A DNA stretch of 64,000 nt, taken from positions 930,001 to 994,000 of the forward strand of contig CM034130.1 of NCBI GenBank assembly GCA_019914995.1, given 5' to 3'. Position 1 is the stretch's first letter. Each line of letters begins with the position of its first letter. Position numbers and translations under genes: made by a program. Of this stretch, positions 11,254 through 23,517 are shown in pieces. Origin of the DNA: Acanthochlamys bracteata. Taxonomy: Eukaryota; Streptophyta; Magnoliopsida; Pandanales; Velloziaceae. Below the pieces are notes generated by a model that saw nothing but the letters and a program-made list of their open reading frames with translations, was not told where the DNA came from and did no database searches.

Positions 11254-13746
11254 ATGTCGCTGGCATTGGGTCTTCCTTTGCTTGAATGTGTATACTGCCT
11301 TGCCTGTGCTCGGTGGGCATGGAAACGCTGCTTGCATACAGCTGGACATGACAGTGAAACATGGGGCTTTGCAACTGCTGATGAATTTGAGCCTGTGCCT
11401 CGGTTATGCCGATACATCCTTGCTGTGTATGAGGATGATCTCGACAATCCTCTTTGGGCACCACCAGGAGGTTACCGTATGAATTCCCGCTGTGTGGTCC
11501 GCAAGAGGAATTATGAGGACACTGGGGGCTGTGCTCCTCCATACCTCATCTATGTTGATCATGATCACTCTGATATAGTCCTCGCAGTTAGGGGCCTAAA
11601 TATGGCCAAGGAAAGTGATTATGCTGTGTTATTGGATAACAAGCTTGGTCAGAGGAAGTTTGATGGTGGTTATGTGCATAATGGACTGCTGAAGGCTGCT
11701 GGATGGGTCTTAGATGCAGAATGTGATATGTTGAAGGAATTGGTTGAGAAATACCCAAATTATACTCTCACATTTGCTGGCCATTCCCTGGGTTCTGGAG
11801 TAGCTGCAATGCTGGCAATATTGGTAGTTAATCACAGGGACAGGCTGGGGAATATAGAGAGAAAGCGTGCCAGGTGCTTTGCCATGGCACCTGCTAGGTG
11901 CATGTCACTTAACTTGGCCGTTAGATATGCAGATGTCATCAACTCTGTTGTGCTCCAGGCAAGATTAGATTCTTAATATTCTTCATTAACGCAATTTTAC
12001 ATTGTATGCATGTGTCCAGCTTTTTACATTTCATTTCAGACTAATTCCACATGAACTGTTAGTTTAAATGCCCTTATTCATGCTTTCTATTGCCTGTAAC
12101 TCATAATAAGACTGCCCTTCCATGAACTGTTTGTTTAGTGCTTTTATGTGTGTCTTAGAACATGATGCAGAAAGATATTAGCCTTGAATGTCATTTAAGT
12201 TTGATTCAGTGTAATATCTTTTCAAATGTTTAAACTGAAAATATTCTTGTCTTAGATCTTAAATAATTTTCTGTGTCTTTTGGTAGATTTTTATGCTCCA
12301 CAATCGATAGGTAATGTTGATCAAGGTTTTTTAGATTAATGAACAAAAAGTCTAGCGTGGAAAAAATCTTATGACACATTCCTTCAAGAAAACAATCCAT
12401 ATTTCTTTCCGGTTGATGTACTATCTTGATCTTAGTCGATGATGTAGTAACTGATTATTCTATTGCAGGATGATTTCTTACCTCGGACTGCGACTCCTTT
12501 AGAGGATGTCTTCAAATCTCTGTTCTGGTAAGAAACTTGGTGAAGTGAATGTTGCAGTATAAATTTTTATTTCAATCTGACTTACTCTTGTAAAGTTAGT
12601 CATCATTGTTGCTCTTAGATACACTAGAGGCTTGAATACTTGTTCTTAACCCTATTGTTTGTATCTTGTTCTTCAGAATCTAATAGTACCTTTTATTTTG
12701 GACAGTTTGCCATGCCTGCTATGTCTAAGATGCATGATAGACACATTCATTCCAGAACATGTTATGCTAAGAGATCCGAGAAGGCTCTATGCACCTGGCC
12801 GGCTCTATCACATAGTGGAGAGGAAGCTTTGTAGGTAAAAGACATACCTCATAGATAAGATGCTTGAACTCCTCAAAGGCACTCTATTTAATTTCTGTGA
12901 TCTTTATATACTTCCTTGCATTATGTATTCTGAAAGAGAACACTTTTTTTGTTGCTTTAAGTTTCAAATTGAAAAGGATGCTGCCATTGTGACAAAGTCC
13001 TCACATGTGCTGGTATAGTCAGGATATTCAGTACATGCTTCTGAAAAGTTCGAGTTTTAGTCGCACTCTTTCTTTTGTAAATATTTTGCACAAATGTTGG
13101 ATGTAACTAGAAAAATTGTTCTATCCTTGAATGACACTGTGCGTCTCTGTATTGCTATAACCAAACATATGACGAAGTAACTGTTATTCTGCAGGTTTGG
13201 AAGATATCCCCCTGTTGTCAGAACCGCAGTTCCTGTAGATGGGAGATTCGAGCACATAGTTCTTTCCTGCAATGCCACAAGTGACCATGCAATAATCTGG
13301 ATAGAGCGAGAATCCCAAATGGCACTTGATGTATGTCAAAAACTCAACTCATTCTATATATACTGGGATGTAGATTTGGTGCTTTGCAAACTTTTCTTAT
13401 GCTTTGTTTTTTGTAAGTACAGCTGATGCTGGAGAAGGAAAAGACCATGGAGATTCCCCCAAAGCAGAGGATGGAGAAGCAGGAGACAGTTGCTAGGGAG
13501 CACAACGAGGAGCACAAGGCCGCCCTCCAACGGGCTGTCACACTTGCTGTACCGGATGCCTTTTATCCATCAGTATATGGTACCTTTACTGAGAGTGCCA
13601 GTCAAGCCGGGGACCTCTCTCCAAGTTCAGCTGAGAATGTAAGGCAACGCATGAGTTGGAACGATTTGATCGAGCGCTTATTCCAACGGGATGAGTCGGA
13701 CAATATGGTGCTGCATAGAACGAGTTCAGATAATTCTTTGTTGTAA
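11254..13746 (+). CDS. Lipase class 3 family protein (diacylglycerol-lipase-like), 5 exons, 450 aa
   Basis: Alpha/beta hydrolase predicted to cleave acyl esters of glycerolipids. Exons: 11254-11958, 12469-12527, 12706-12834, 13195-13330, 13423-13746 (1353 nt). It starts MSLALGLPLLECVYCLACAR, the conserved N-terminus of the plant mono/diacylglycerol-lipase-like group (compare Arabidopsis At3g14075/At4g16070, from memory), which includes a cysteine-rich hydrophobic start. The nucleophile elbow TFAGHSLGSG places the catalytic Ser at residue 178. The later HIVLSCNATSDHAI is strongly conserved in the group and may supply the catalytic His. The C-terminal ~100 residues are polar and lack a recognised domain. 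Intron 1 starts with GC (CAG then GCAAGA) instead of GT. The start codon is the first ATG of the conserved N-terminus. Substrate not determinable from sequence. Confidence 0.93.
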
Positions 13747-13859
13747 TATAAGTGGTTGTTCATAATTTTTGCTCATCAAATTGATCGTCACTATTCATAG
13801 TGTTCTCCTTTTCGCTCTAGGATCACGATCAATAGCATACGATATTCTCTGACTTTTGC

Positions 13860-14255
13860 ATGCAACAGGTCATGCATGGAGAAGCTCACAGTGATTTAAG
13901 TAGCGACTCAATATCTTGACATTTGAAGTCTAACTGGAACATCTTCTGATTGAATGTATGGTGTTCAGAACCAAGGGATTCATAAGCTGCTTTCTCAATT
14001 GCTGTAATTTCTGTAACAGCTGAAGCAGGCCAGCATATTTCTCTATATGATCCAGGAATCTCCTCAGTAACATCAGGAAGATCTCCTATACGGTCTCGAG
14101 CTTTCTGAATAAACACATTAAGTTCTTGTTGTTTACTGTCCTCATAATCTTTCAGTTAATCTCCAAAGCTTCTTTCAACAGTGTCATGACCTTTTGCACA
14201 ACGAATCCATGATGCTTGGATCGAACTGGCACTACAGCTGCTTATTCAATGGGTT
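13860..14255 (-). pseudogene. Rearranged fragment of the AIPP3/BAH gene (source at 59.5-60.8 kb)
   Basis: Two pieces of the BAH gene at the right end of the window lie joined here. One matches 59490-59690 (exon 4 plus about 55 bp of the following intron: TCATGCxTGGAGAAG...); the other matches 60555-60760 (part of exon 3). The ~860 bp between them, including intron 3, are missing, so the reading runs DVTEEIPGS directly into YREICWPASAV. Intron sequence at one edge rules out a simple processed copy. By eye identity is above 90 percent, implying a recent event. Small indels disrupt the frame in the exon 3 piece. It sits about 115 bp after the lipase stop codon, on the opposite strand. Confidence 0.88.
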
Positions 14256-15195
14256 GGTTTCTGGGTTATAATTGGGCCGAGACTGTGCTGTAGCCTTTTC
14301 AGTTTCATAGTTAATAATTTAACAATAGGATTATATTGGAAGTACTTTAAAAAATTAAATAAAAAACTTTTAAAATAATTAAAAATAATAAAAATTTTAC
14401 GATATATTATTATTTTATATATTCTAAAATTAAAAAATTGTATTATAAACTATTATAAAAATAATTATAAAATAGTTAAAAAATTACTCGCAAACGATTA
14501 ATTTATTTCTACTGAACTTGTGCAATTAATTTATTGAATTGATCCTGGTCTAGAACCAAACAACCAAAATCCTGTGAAAATTCTAATCTAACGATGACAT
14601 TTTCTTTCATCATTTCAAGTATTTTACTTTTAAGTACAGGCAATTGTGTGTATACATATAGCAGTTAAAAAAACTTTATACACAAACCATACTGGTTATA
14701 TACAATTCTACTTGGTCGGTTAGGTCCAGGGTTTGTTTACCTTGATTTGAATTACCTCTAAAATGAGTTTTTCAAAATAAATTATTAAATTTAATTTCTA
14801 AATAAATATAGAAAATATTTGGAGTAATTTTTTATTTTTAAGTGAAGTAAATATATTTTCTATATGGCAGCCTGATTTTTGTCATTTGTTATAGTACTTA
14901 TTGGTACAAATTAATAAAAGTGAAGTAAGAAATTCTAAGGACTTGTTTATTTTAGAATATATTTTATTTTTTGAAATTAAAATTTTAAAAATAAAATAAA
15001 AATATTTAATAAAATATAAAATTTATATTTAATATTAAATTTTGAATTAAAATTTAAAAAATAAGATTTTATTAAAAAGTTTTTTAAAATATTTATTTAT
15101 TTTATTAGGAAGGCCTGTCTGCTAAACGTAGTAAGTTATCGGCCCATTTACAACTATTGCAGCGTCCGCTTTTGCTACGAAAGAAAAATCTAACG
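14256..15195. other. Intergenic, AT-rich; two low-complexity blocks
   Basis: No gene. 14330-14500 and 14935-15112 are A/T-rich blocks with imperfect inverted symmetry that resemble decayed MITEs. The end is the short promoter/leader of the BORCS6-like gene. Confidence 0.4.
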
Positions 15196-17763
15196 ATGGA
15201 GAGACGCGGTGTAGAACGAGAAACTGAATCTAACTCCGGCGCCGGAGATTCAACCGTCTCTCCGCTGCCGGCAGCAGTCAACCGCCGCGAGATATTTCAT
15301 GCGTTGGAAGTTGTTGAGCGAGACTCCGCTGCAATTGCCGAGAGCTTCACCGCTCTCTTCTCCTCTCTCCGCATCGCTCTCTCTGAGGTCAACCATTATC
15401 AATTTCCAATTCCAGGACACATTTTTGTACTCATTTAATCAAGTAATCATTTTTAGTTGATTAGAGAGAAATCTTAGGCCTTTTTAGTATGATTCTGAGT
15501 ATATAGTTGCTGTGGAGGTTAAAAATTCATGCTTTCGATTAGTTGGTGAACTTTGAAAACTATTTTTTTTTTGTTGTAAAATGCGCCCGAAGCGTTATTG
15601 AAGCAAAGGCAACTGTTGATTCTTTTCGAATTTAGTTGAAACTTTTTTAATCAACCGTTTTGTCAAAACTTGTTCTCACAAAACTGCAATATCGCCAAAC
15701 AGCAGATTTTTGGTGTAGGAAAGTATTGATTACGTTGTTGAGTTCATATTGTCTACGTACTTTGGAATTCACTACTTTGTCAAAGTTTAGACATCTCTTG
15801 CTTGCAGGTTAGAGTAGCATTTGGATAGTGGGAGATACTAGACTTAGCTAGAGCTTTTAAAGTGTTCTTGATGTTTGCAGGTCACAGGTACTTCTCTAGA
15901 AAATGTGCAGTGTTTCAGTGAGGTCGTCGGTTGTCTTCAGGAATCTGGTATAAGAACAATGCCTTTACTGTTATGGCCTATCGCTTGAAATATGTCATGT
16001 TCTATGATGACACATTTCTGAAGCTTAATTTAGTGCTTTAGACACAACAAATTTATAAACTGTGTAGATAATAAGTGATTCGGATACTTCAGACTGAATG
16101 CTGTTTTGTTTGCAAATGATAAACTAAACTAGAATACTGACTACAACTAGTTGCCTTTTTAATCTCTTGCAATGTATGGTGAAAATATCAATTCTGATGA
16201 GCAAATATGGAAGCTGCTCAGCTGAATCCTATTTGTGTGTTGCCAACTTGACATCGGCTAGCATGTCCATATGGATACAAAAGCTTTCATCACGAAAGAA
16301 AGATCATTGCTCCATTTTTCTAACGATATTAAATTGGCCCCAGAATCTGTGAAGGTTATTGTGAAGGGGGTTAGAGTTAGTTTTGTACAAGGTGAGACTT
16401 CCCATTCAGTGGTAAAGGTATGTTAAGGCCAAAGGTAAAATGAGAATATTCCGAATGTCAAATTGTAGGGTATCTGGTTACATACTTTGGAAAATTGGAA
16501 TTGTGGTAGCTTGAGCTGAGAGAAAATTTAGTGGTTAACTACTGCTTTGTTTTTTGAAATTGTCCTTTTTAATTACTGCTGTCAGTTTTCTGTAGTTCAC
16601 TACATTTTTCCTGTAGTTCACTACAGAAACTGTAAGATAACCATTCATTCTTTTGTCTGCAGCCCTTGATGCAGCAACTAAGGGAAATCGCTTCATAAAC
16701 TCTTCCCTCAGGTCATATCTTTTGTGTTTATATGGCTTTGAGTATATTATACTTTCAAGTCTGTTTGGCAAGGACATCTTGAAATCTTTTATTATACCAA
16801 AGTGGTTTATGGCTGCTCGAACTAAAATTTAATGGACTTGATATAGCCGTAGATTGTCTATACATTTGGTATAACTATACTTAATATTAACATTAATGTA
16901 TTATTTTCATGCAGGTTGAATGAGGAAATGAAGAGCATGGAAGGTCTTTCTATGCAATTGTATCCTTGCTATGCTTTCTTTTCTATGCTTTCTTCTATAT
17001 GTCAACGATGCTTATACAAGGAATTTTTTCTTGATAATATGCTTGTACAAGGTATTTAATGAACAATTAAGTCCATAATGGACCTGTATTGCTGCATTTG
17101 TGATATGTTCATAGAACTGGATCCTTCAACATGATGGTCATATCCTGTTATTTCTAAGATAGGTAGCCTTAAGAAAGTTCTATAAGTGCATCTGTAATGG
17201 AAACAACGGAAAGAAAGTCTTCATCGGGTGTGACTTGTAGATTTACGCTTGATATTTGTCTTAGAGGAAGTAGAGTACTGAGGAATTAACTGTCTTAGAG
17301 GAAGTAGACCACCCTTTGTGCGTCCATATGTAGATAGAAATGTTGGATGAGATAGTACTGTTGGTGAAATTAATTACCTGCATATGAAGAATTAATCATA
17401 GCTGTTGAGGAAAACTTTTTCCTAGGTCTTTGAGTAGCTAGAGTTGCATGCAGCTCGGATGGATGTAGCGTACTCGAGTTCAGACAAGTAATTGCCGCAA
17501 TGTTGAATATAAGATGCATCAAGCTCATGAGTTATCGGTGTTAGTCAGATCTTTGATTTTAGGCACTCCATTGTGGAGTCTGTATTTGTGAAGAAAGGGA
17601 GAAGCAATTTCAAATTTCTGAGATCCATGAGTACTGTGGGAGTTTTTCTTGTAAATTTAGAAGTTCAAATTTGTGATGCCTTAATCCTTGCCAAAGAAAG
17701 GCCTTGAGGAGAAACGTTGATGTTCTTGACACAGCTGTGAACCGGCTATTACGCCCATCTTAA
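15196..17763 (+). CDS. BORCS6-like small coiled-coil protein (5 exons, 139 aa)
   Basis: Exons: 15196-15387, 15881-15947, 16663-16711, 16915-16959, 17697-17763 (420 nt). The product begins MERRGVERETESNS and then is helical: IFHALEVVERDSAAIAESF, SSLRIALSEVTGTSLENVQ, ATKGNRFINSSLRLNEEM, ending LRRNVDVLDTAVNRLLRPS. Spacing and pattern resemble the C-terminal domain of BORCS6 (BLOC-1-related complex subunit 6), which in animals is part of the BORC complex that positions lysosomes. In plants the role is not established. The family call rests on pattern memory, so moderate confidence; the gene structure itself is well supported by phase-consistent GT-AG introns. The last acceptor (CCAAAG before AAAGGCC) has a weak pyrimidine tract. 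Confidence 0.72.
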
Positions 17764-18859
17764 TCTGACTTGAAACAATCTCATCAAGGGCCTTGACTTC
17801 AATATGCAGAGGTCCATGCACCTTCAACAAATGTTACTCCCAGTTTACAACCATTTTCTCATGTGAATCTATCCCAGGAAATGTTGACTATAAAACATTT
17901 TCACGCACTAATCATTATGTTTCACGAGCTGTACGTTGTTAAGATAACCCTTGGCATTCAGACAGGACAGGGAATGAAGAACATATTCAATTTGCTTTGG
18001 ACATTGTGGTCTAGTTCTGTATTTATTACTCGATGGATAAGTTGATTCCAGTACTGTGCAAGCCTTTCAATATTATTGTATGAGATTTTATCAAATAGAG
18101 TTGGTCAAAAGACAAGTTGATGATATAGGCTTGTCTTAGTTGTTTAGTGTTCAACCACTAAGCTGCAAAGTCCCAGTTACAATCAAGAACAAAGAAGTCA
18201 ACTTTTTGAGTTTCTTTTTTTTTTAAATAATAAATTTGTTTGCCTGCACAATGATTTTCAGGGTGCGTTTGGGCAACGTTTTCCCGAACGTTGATTTTTA
18301 ATTTTTATTGTTATATTTTTTAATATATATTTTATAATTATTTAAAAAATTTATTTAAAAATTTAAAAAATATAAAAAATTTTACTTAGTGAATTTTTTT
18401 ATTATATATATTTATTATTTATTTAAAATAAAAAATAAAAAAAAATTTTAAAAAAAATATTTTCTATTTTAGAAAAATTTAGTTTTATAAGCAATCTCAA
18501 ATGCCCCATTAGATGCCCTAACCCCGCTTTTAGAATGAACAACTTGTGATTAAATTCAGGAACTTCTATGCAAGTTTTGTCTTTCAAAGTTAAAAGTTGA
18601 ATGCTATGGCTTTAAGGAGACAGAAAGCAAGAAAGTAGGAAAATGTAATACGATTGCCAGCTATATTTACTAATATTAGTTGTTGAATGATGCATGGCAA
18701 CAGTTAACTGAAAGAATCTAACTGTTTAAGTTACAAGGAAGGATAAAATAAACATTGTAAGAGAAAATTGACCCAAAAGGAAAATCTCTGCAACTAAGCT
18801 CAGAGGAAGTTACGCTGACAAGAATGGAGTTAACAAACATTAGAAGAACAATGCAGGAT
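17764..18859. other. Intergenic with one MITE
   Basis: Probable 3' flanks of the two convergent genes on either side. Apart from the family A element at 18262-18512 nothing recognisable is seen. Confidence 0.5.
18262..18512. mobile_element. MITE-like element, family A
   Basis: Starts GGGTGCGTTTGGGCAACG and ends GCAATCTCAAATGCCCC; imperfect inverted ends around an AT-rich, non-coding interior of the same type as the copies at 1.5 and 8.7 kb. Confidence 0.65.
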
Positions 18860-19954
18860 TTACAAAACTTGAGTATCAGTGCAGTCATTTGATTCTGATG
18901 ATTCTCTGATTGCTGCAAAGCCATCAACTGTGTACCCAACTTTGTCGAATCTCCCTTGTTCGCTGTTTTCTCTAAATTTTACGTAATCCAAGCACACAAA
19001 TGGCCTGTAAATCCTTTTCTTCTCTACAACTTCATCAGGAGCCCATATCACCTTCTCATCTTCAAAGCACCAGAAGAAAGCCAGAGACAATCTTTTACTC
19101 TTCTTCAAAAGAACTCTATGAGCAGATGATCTCATCCGCCCATTGCTCCATGCTTGAATCATGTCTCCGATATTCACTATCAATGTTCCTTCACTTGGTT
19201 CAACGTCCATCCACTGACAGTCCTTCGATTTTACTTGAAGTCCCCCAATCTTATCTTGACACAAAATTGTTATGCAACTCATGTCAGTGTGCATTCCAAG
19301 CCCTTCAACATCTTGTGTCTCAGCATTTTCACACAAGGAATAGTTGTTTATCCTGAGATATCCATGGCACTTGCTGAACTCGGATTCATAATACTTTGCC
19401 ACAAAGCTTTCATCCATAGACTTTAAGAGAATATCCGTTAATTTCTTGGATAATTCCATCATCTTGCTTCCATACTCCTGCATCAAAGTACTGTAAATGA
19501 AGAATTTAAAGACATGAAGACTAGTATCAGTACTTGTTTCTAGATGTTATGAGCAGAAACAGAGAAAAATCTTTAGGTATTGTCAGAAATCTTACCAGAA
19601 TTCAGCATCAGGTGGTTGGAATAAAACATCGCTTGAGGATTTTGCTGATGCAAAATAGTCAGGACCGGAGACTAGCAGGCTCTCAAAGTAAGGGGACGCT
19701 ATGAACTGAGGAGTATAAGTTTTGATGCACGAAGAAGGTCCTAGCTTCAATTTTTCATCCATAGGGCAATCAAAGAGTCGAGTGCTCATACAACATAGCT
19801 TCTCATACATTTCTTTGGAGATCCCATGGTTCGTGATAAGAAAGAATCCCCAATCTCTGCATACTTCAGCAAGTGCAGAGAGAGACGAGGAAGACAACGG
19901 CTGAGAGATATCAAATACAGGGAGTTGCAGAAACATATTCTCAGATGTAGACAC
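18860..19954 (-). CDS. 2-oxoglutarate/Fe(II)-dependent dioxygenase (2 exons, 329 aa)
   Basis: Soluble oxygenase using Fe(II), O2 and 2-oxoglutarate. Exons 19596-19954 and 18860-19490, with one GT-AG intron. The N-terminal DIOX_N part (LPVFDISQPL, VCRDWGFFLITNHGI) is followed by the C-terminal jelly roll. Iron ligands are His187 and Asp189 in GMHTDMSC and His244 in SSAHRVLL. The 2-oxoglutarate-binding Arg253 and Ser255 lie in KRLSLAFF. Length is typical. Overall pattern resembles plant gibberellin-oxidase-like/DOXC proteins of unknown substrate; nothing in the sequence fixes the substrate. A decayed related piece lies about 3 kb upstream (22.5 kb), so the locus may once have held a tandem pair. 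Confidence 0.92.
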
Positions 19955-20010
19955 GCTCTAAGAAGAAGAAGAAGAAGAAGGCACAGAAAGGCATAACTTG
20001 GTCTCTATCC

Positions 20011-20020
20011 CTATATATAA
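20011..20020 (-). promoter_or_regulatory. TATA box of the dioxygenase gene
   Basis: Minus strand reads TTATATATAG about 60 bp upstream of the ATG at 19954. A CTT-repeat tract at about 19959-19979 would fall in the 5' UTR, a common feature of plant leaders. Transcription start inferred near 19985. Confidence 0.6.
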
Positions 20021-20234
20021 GAGATTCATCATTCATCTCTGCAGCTGTTCATATCATATAGGGCTCACATTGAAAGATTTATATTATTTAGTAAATCATT
20101 ACTTGCATTTACAGAAATTTTAGGATTGAAACTTACATGCATACTTTAAAACAGGTAACAAAATTAGGAGCAAGACGAGAGTTTTGTGTATTCAATCAGA
20201 ACTCTGAAACATCAATTCATATAGAACATTAAGA

Positions 20235-20375
20235 CCTTCTAGTATTAATTTTTTACTGTATATTTTTATTTTTTTTAAAAATAAAAAAATAAAATTTATT
20301 TTTTAAAAAATAATAAAAATATTTTTTATTTCATAAAAACTTGATTTTATAAGCAATATTAAGCGCTCCCTAAGA
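20235..20375. mobile_element. Truncated MITE-like element, family A
   Basis: Only the half matching the interior and the right end of family A is present (ending GCAATATTAAGCGCTCCCT). The left end is missing or too degraded. Confidence 0.5.
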
Positions 20376-22540
20376 GACTGAAAAATCCTCCACAGTTTTA
20401 AGAAAATTTCGATTATGATATATGACTGAAGGAGAGTTTCATTAAAATCTCTATAATATACAGCATTGAACTAAGACGTGGATATCTAATGGTGAGACCA
20501 CAGTTTAGAAAATCTTACTCAGTAATACAATAGCAGCAATAATTCATACAAGCTTTCATCTTCAATAACAATGATAAGCTGAGTTTCATGAAAAGCATTT
20601 AATTCACAGACCACAACATTTTTGTTTAAAACCTGGAGCTGTCCTTTGAACTTTCTTTACTCCAATTTTTTTGCTGATCAAGTCAGTAATGGACCTTGTC
20701 AAAGAGACAATAACACAAGAAGGAATCAATCTAGCTGGATTTCGGCAGAATATATACGTTTAGCTCAACCATTACTGGTCTAGCATTTAACTGAAGCATT
20801 AGAATGACGCCTTGTAAAGAGTCAACTTTGTCGTAGGGCGTGTTTCAAATGTCCGTAACTGAGTTTCGTAAAAATAAAAAATAGAAAGTAAAATTTTTTA
20901 AAAAATAAAGTGAAAGTAGAGTTCAGTATTTGTGTTTCAATAGATTTTGAAAGTGTGTTGAAAATTGAAAGATATAATTGTATTGAAAAGTATGCAAATA
21001 CGAAAATTTGAACTGGAGTTCCGCATGTAGAAGTGAAATTCTGAATTTTTTGTATAATTTAAAAATATGAACTATTCAGAATTCAAAATCTGACGAAAAA
21101 AAGTAAAAATTATGAGCGTTTGAAACACGCCCTTACCTACATCTCTATTTTAGCATGTACCAGACTAACGGTGCTCCTTGCAGCCAACAAATTAGTTGCT
21201 ACATCTCCAAGACTCTCCAAAAAGAAGTAAATCAGAAATAAAGGGGTACAAGATTAAAAAGTCAAGTGATTTAACGTGCTGACAGTTTATAACTTAAATA
21301 ACTAATGTCGGCATAAGAATAGCTGTCATCTGAGAGTGGCATGAACAACATTCTTAGAAAATCCAATGTCAAAACTAAAAGTCCTGGAACACTTTGATCA
21401 CATTATTGTCTAACGATTGTTAGAAGCTCAATACAGCTTCATACCTAACTCATAAATCCAAAGTGCATAAACAAGATCAATACGGCTCTGCCGAAAAAAA
21501 ACGTATTACGTACGTACGGAATCAAAAGACAATTTCTTTCCAACTTCCAGACAAAGCGAACTACACATGGCTTTTAGGAATAAGAAGAAGAGCCAAAAGG
21601 AAGCAAAGTAGCTCAAGGATAATGTTACAAGTGGTGCTGACAATTTTCCTTTTTTGTCAGTTGACATTCTCAAAGTCAATGTAGTATCAAAATTAGTTAT
21701 TTCCTAGAGACATGCCAGTTATCAGTTATTCAGTTAGTTGTGCATAACAAGCGCATAACTTCAAACTACAAGTCGCCAATTACCATAATGCATAAGACTC
21801 CTCTATGACCGATGAAACTGTAAGATAATAATGTAGCAGCCATTGATGGCAACATCTTGAGTCAGAAAACCTAACCTGATTTGATACAAAGCTGAATGAT
21901 GTTAAAGAAAACATCTGCTCTGTAATAGTACTGTTAAACATTTCAACTTACTTCCTGAACTTTATCACTAGATCTTGTTTATCTCACCAACACAACTAAA
22001 GTTGAAACTTTCTGCGACTAAGTTAGACCTTTAAACTGAATCTGACTTTAGGCAAAACTTCAAATACCTCGTCTACGATACAACTCCTTAGTGACAACTT
22101 GCCTTTTACTAAAACTTAAAACTTCATGTTATAACACGAAACAATTATTAGTGCACAAAAAGTTTTAACTTAATGAAACTTCTGTATAATGATCATAACA
22201 GAAAAGTTTGTATTTCAGATTGTGCCCTAACCTTTTACCGTCGCTTTGTTCACCCACATCTTTTGAGCAACTTTCCAAACTGGTAATTTAAATTTAGGTC
22301 CAGCACACTTCCACCAATAATACAATGCAATACTGACAGAGCTAACTCAAATCAGCCCAGTTCGATGCATAAATAAAATTCAATACTAACTGGGCTAACT
22401 TTAACCGGCTCATTTAAACTAAATCTGTTAAACCCCACTGTAACCCCTTTGATTCACCATGCCACTCTTGAACAGCTTACCTCCGGTGCAACTGCCGGAG
22501 AAGAAGCATCAAGACAAATTCACCCACTAGATGAAGTAAG
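20376..22540. other. Intergenic with one family B MITE
   Basis: Besides the MITE at 20836-21134 no gene, RNA gene or other repeat was recognised on either strand. Confidence 0.45.
20836..21134. mobile_element. MITE-like element, family B
   Basis: About 300 bp with near-perfect terminal inverted repeats: left GGGCGTGTTTCAAATG, right (reverse complement) GGGCGTGTTTCAAACG. The interior has subterminal inverted similarity (GTCCGTAACTGAGTTTCGT side). The flanks are GTA on the left and TTA on the right, so no clean target duplication can be claimed. Related copies at 33.05, 35.09 and 46.14 kb. No coding capacity. Confidence 0.78.
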
Positions 22541-22544
22541 TGAT

Positions 22545-22760
22545 TATTGCTCCAAGCTTGCGGCATATCTCTGATATGATTTTCATTACCAACGTTCCTT
22601 CACTTGGACTTACATGAAGACCGCTGATCTTTTGTTGTCCCTTACAGGAATTAGATCCATAGCATTTAGCCTCAAAGCTCTACAATTTTAAGGAAGGATT
22701 CATTCTTTATCTCCGAAGTTCCATCACCTTTCATCTGCTGTCCTTCATCCTACTGCAGAA
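22545..22760 (-). pseudogene. Decayed 2-oxoglutarate dioxygenase fragment
   Basis: On the minus strand a stretch corresponds to the EGTLIVNIGDMIQAWSN region of the intact dioxygenase gene at 18.9-20.0 kb (shared AACGTTCCTTCACTTGG on the plus strand), followed by weaker matches to its neighbouring part with an internal gap. No frame survives. Interpreted as the remains of a tandem duplicate. Confidence 0.55.
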
Positions 22761-23517
22761 TATAAAACTTAGATTCATAATGACATTGGAGCCAGAGGGC
22801 AATGCACAGAACTGTTTTAAGGTCTTTAATACATAAAGGTCTCCGTACAGAAAATGATGCAAGATATGGTAGAAAGAAGCACGTTGCAAATTAAGTTTAG
22901 GTGGCAGCAAAAATATAGGTAAAAATACATTAACAACCATGTAAATGTCTATGATTAGCCCAATATCATAAATTACACCTAGAGTTTTCAGTGCTACCTA
23001 CAAAAATTGCAAACATGGTTTATGCAATAGTACAATTTCCTCTAGCTATTACTATTGGTACAACTTGCAAATTCTAATAACTACACATTGCAGTCTGTGA
23101 AAATGTAGCTCTATCGCAAAATTCCGCAATAACTATTGAGGTCATCAAGCAGTCTAAATATTTGTAAATTTGAAGATCTATCTGACCTACAGAATACCGA
23201 CATAAGAGAATGACCAGATAACATCACTATTTATAACTAATATCTGCAAGAATATGCGAAATGGATGCTCATTTTTAGAAATAGCATTGATAGCTCGTAC
23301 CTTGCTGGAGAGAACACAAGTGCTGCTGACAACGTTAGTGTCCCAAATGTACTCCAAACAAACAATGTGGTCCATCGATCAATACTAGAGTTGTATAAAG
23401 CATCATCCTAGCATCCTGAAAACAAAGTAGCTTGCTCAAACAAGTCCCTTGACCTCGTCTGGGAACAGGGAACGGGTCTGCACCTTTAATATGTTAAATC
23501 TGCATTTCTACATCCAA
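22761..23517. other. Intergenic, 3' flank of the PPR gene
   Basis: No feature recognised; probable 3' UTR or terminator side of the PPR gene. Confidence 0.4.

Noticed and set aside
11154-11542. Overlapping minus-strand open frames (97 and 123 aa)
   Set aside because: They lie antisense to the well-supported lipase exon 1 and show no protein family.
13886-14116. A separate small gene encoding a 76-aa protein
   Set aside because: It is the fused fragment of the BAH gene, includes intron-derived sequence and has no start of its own.
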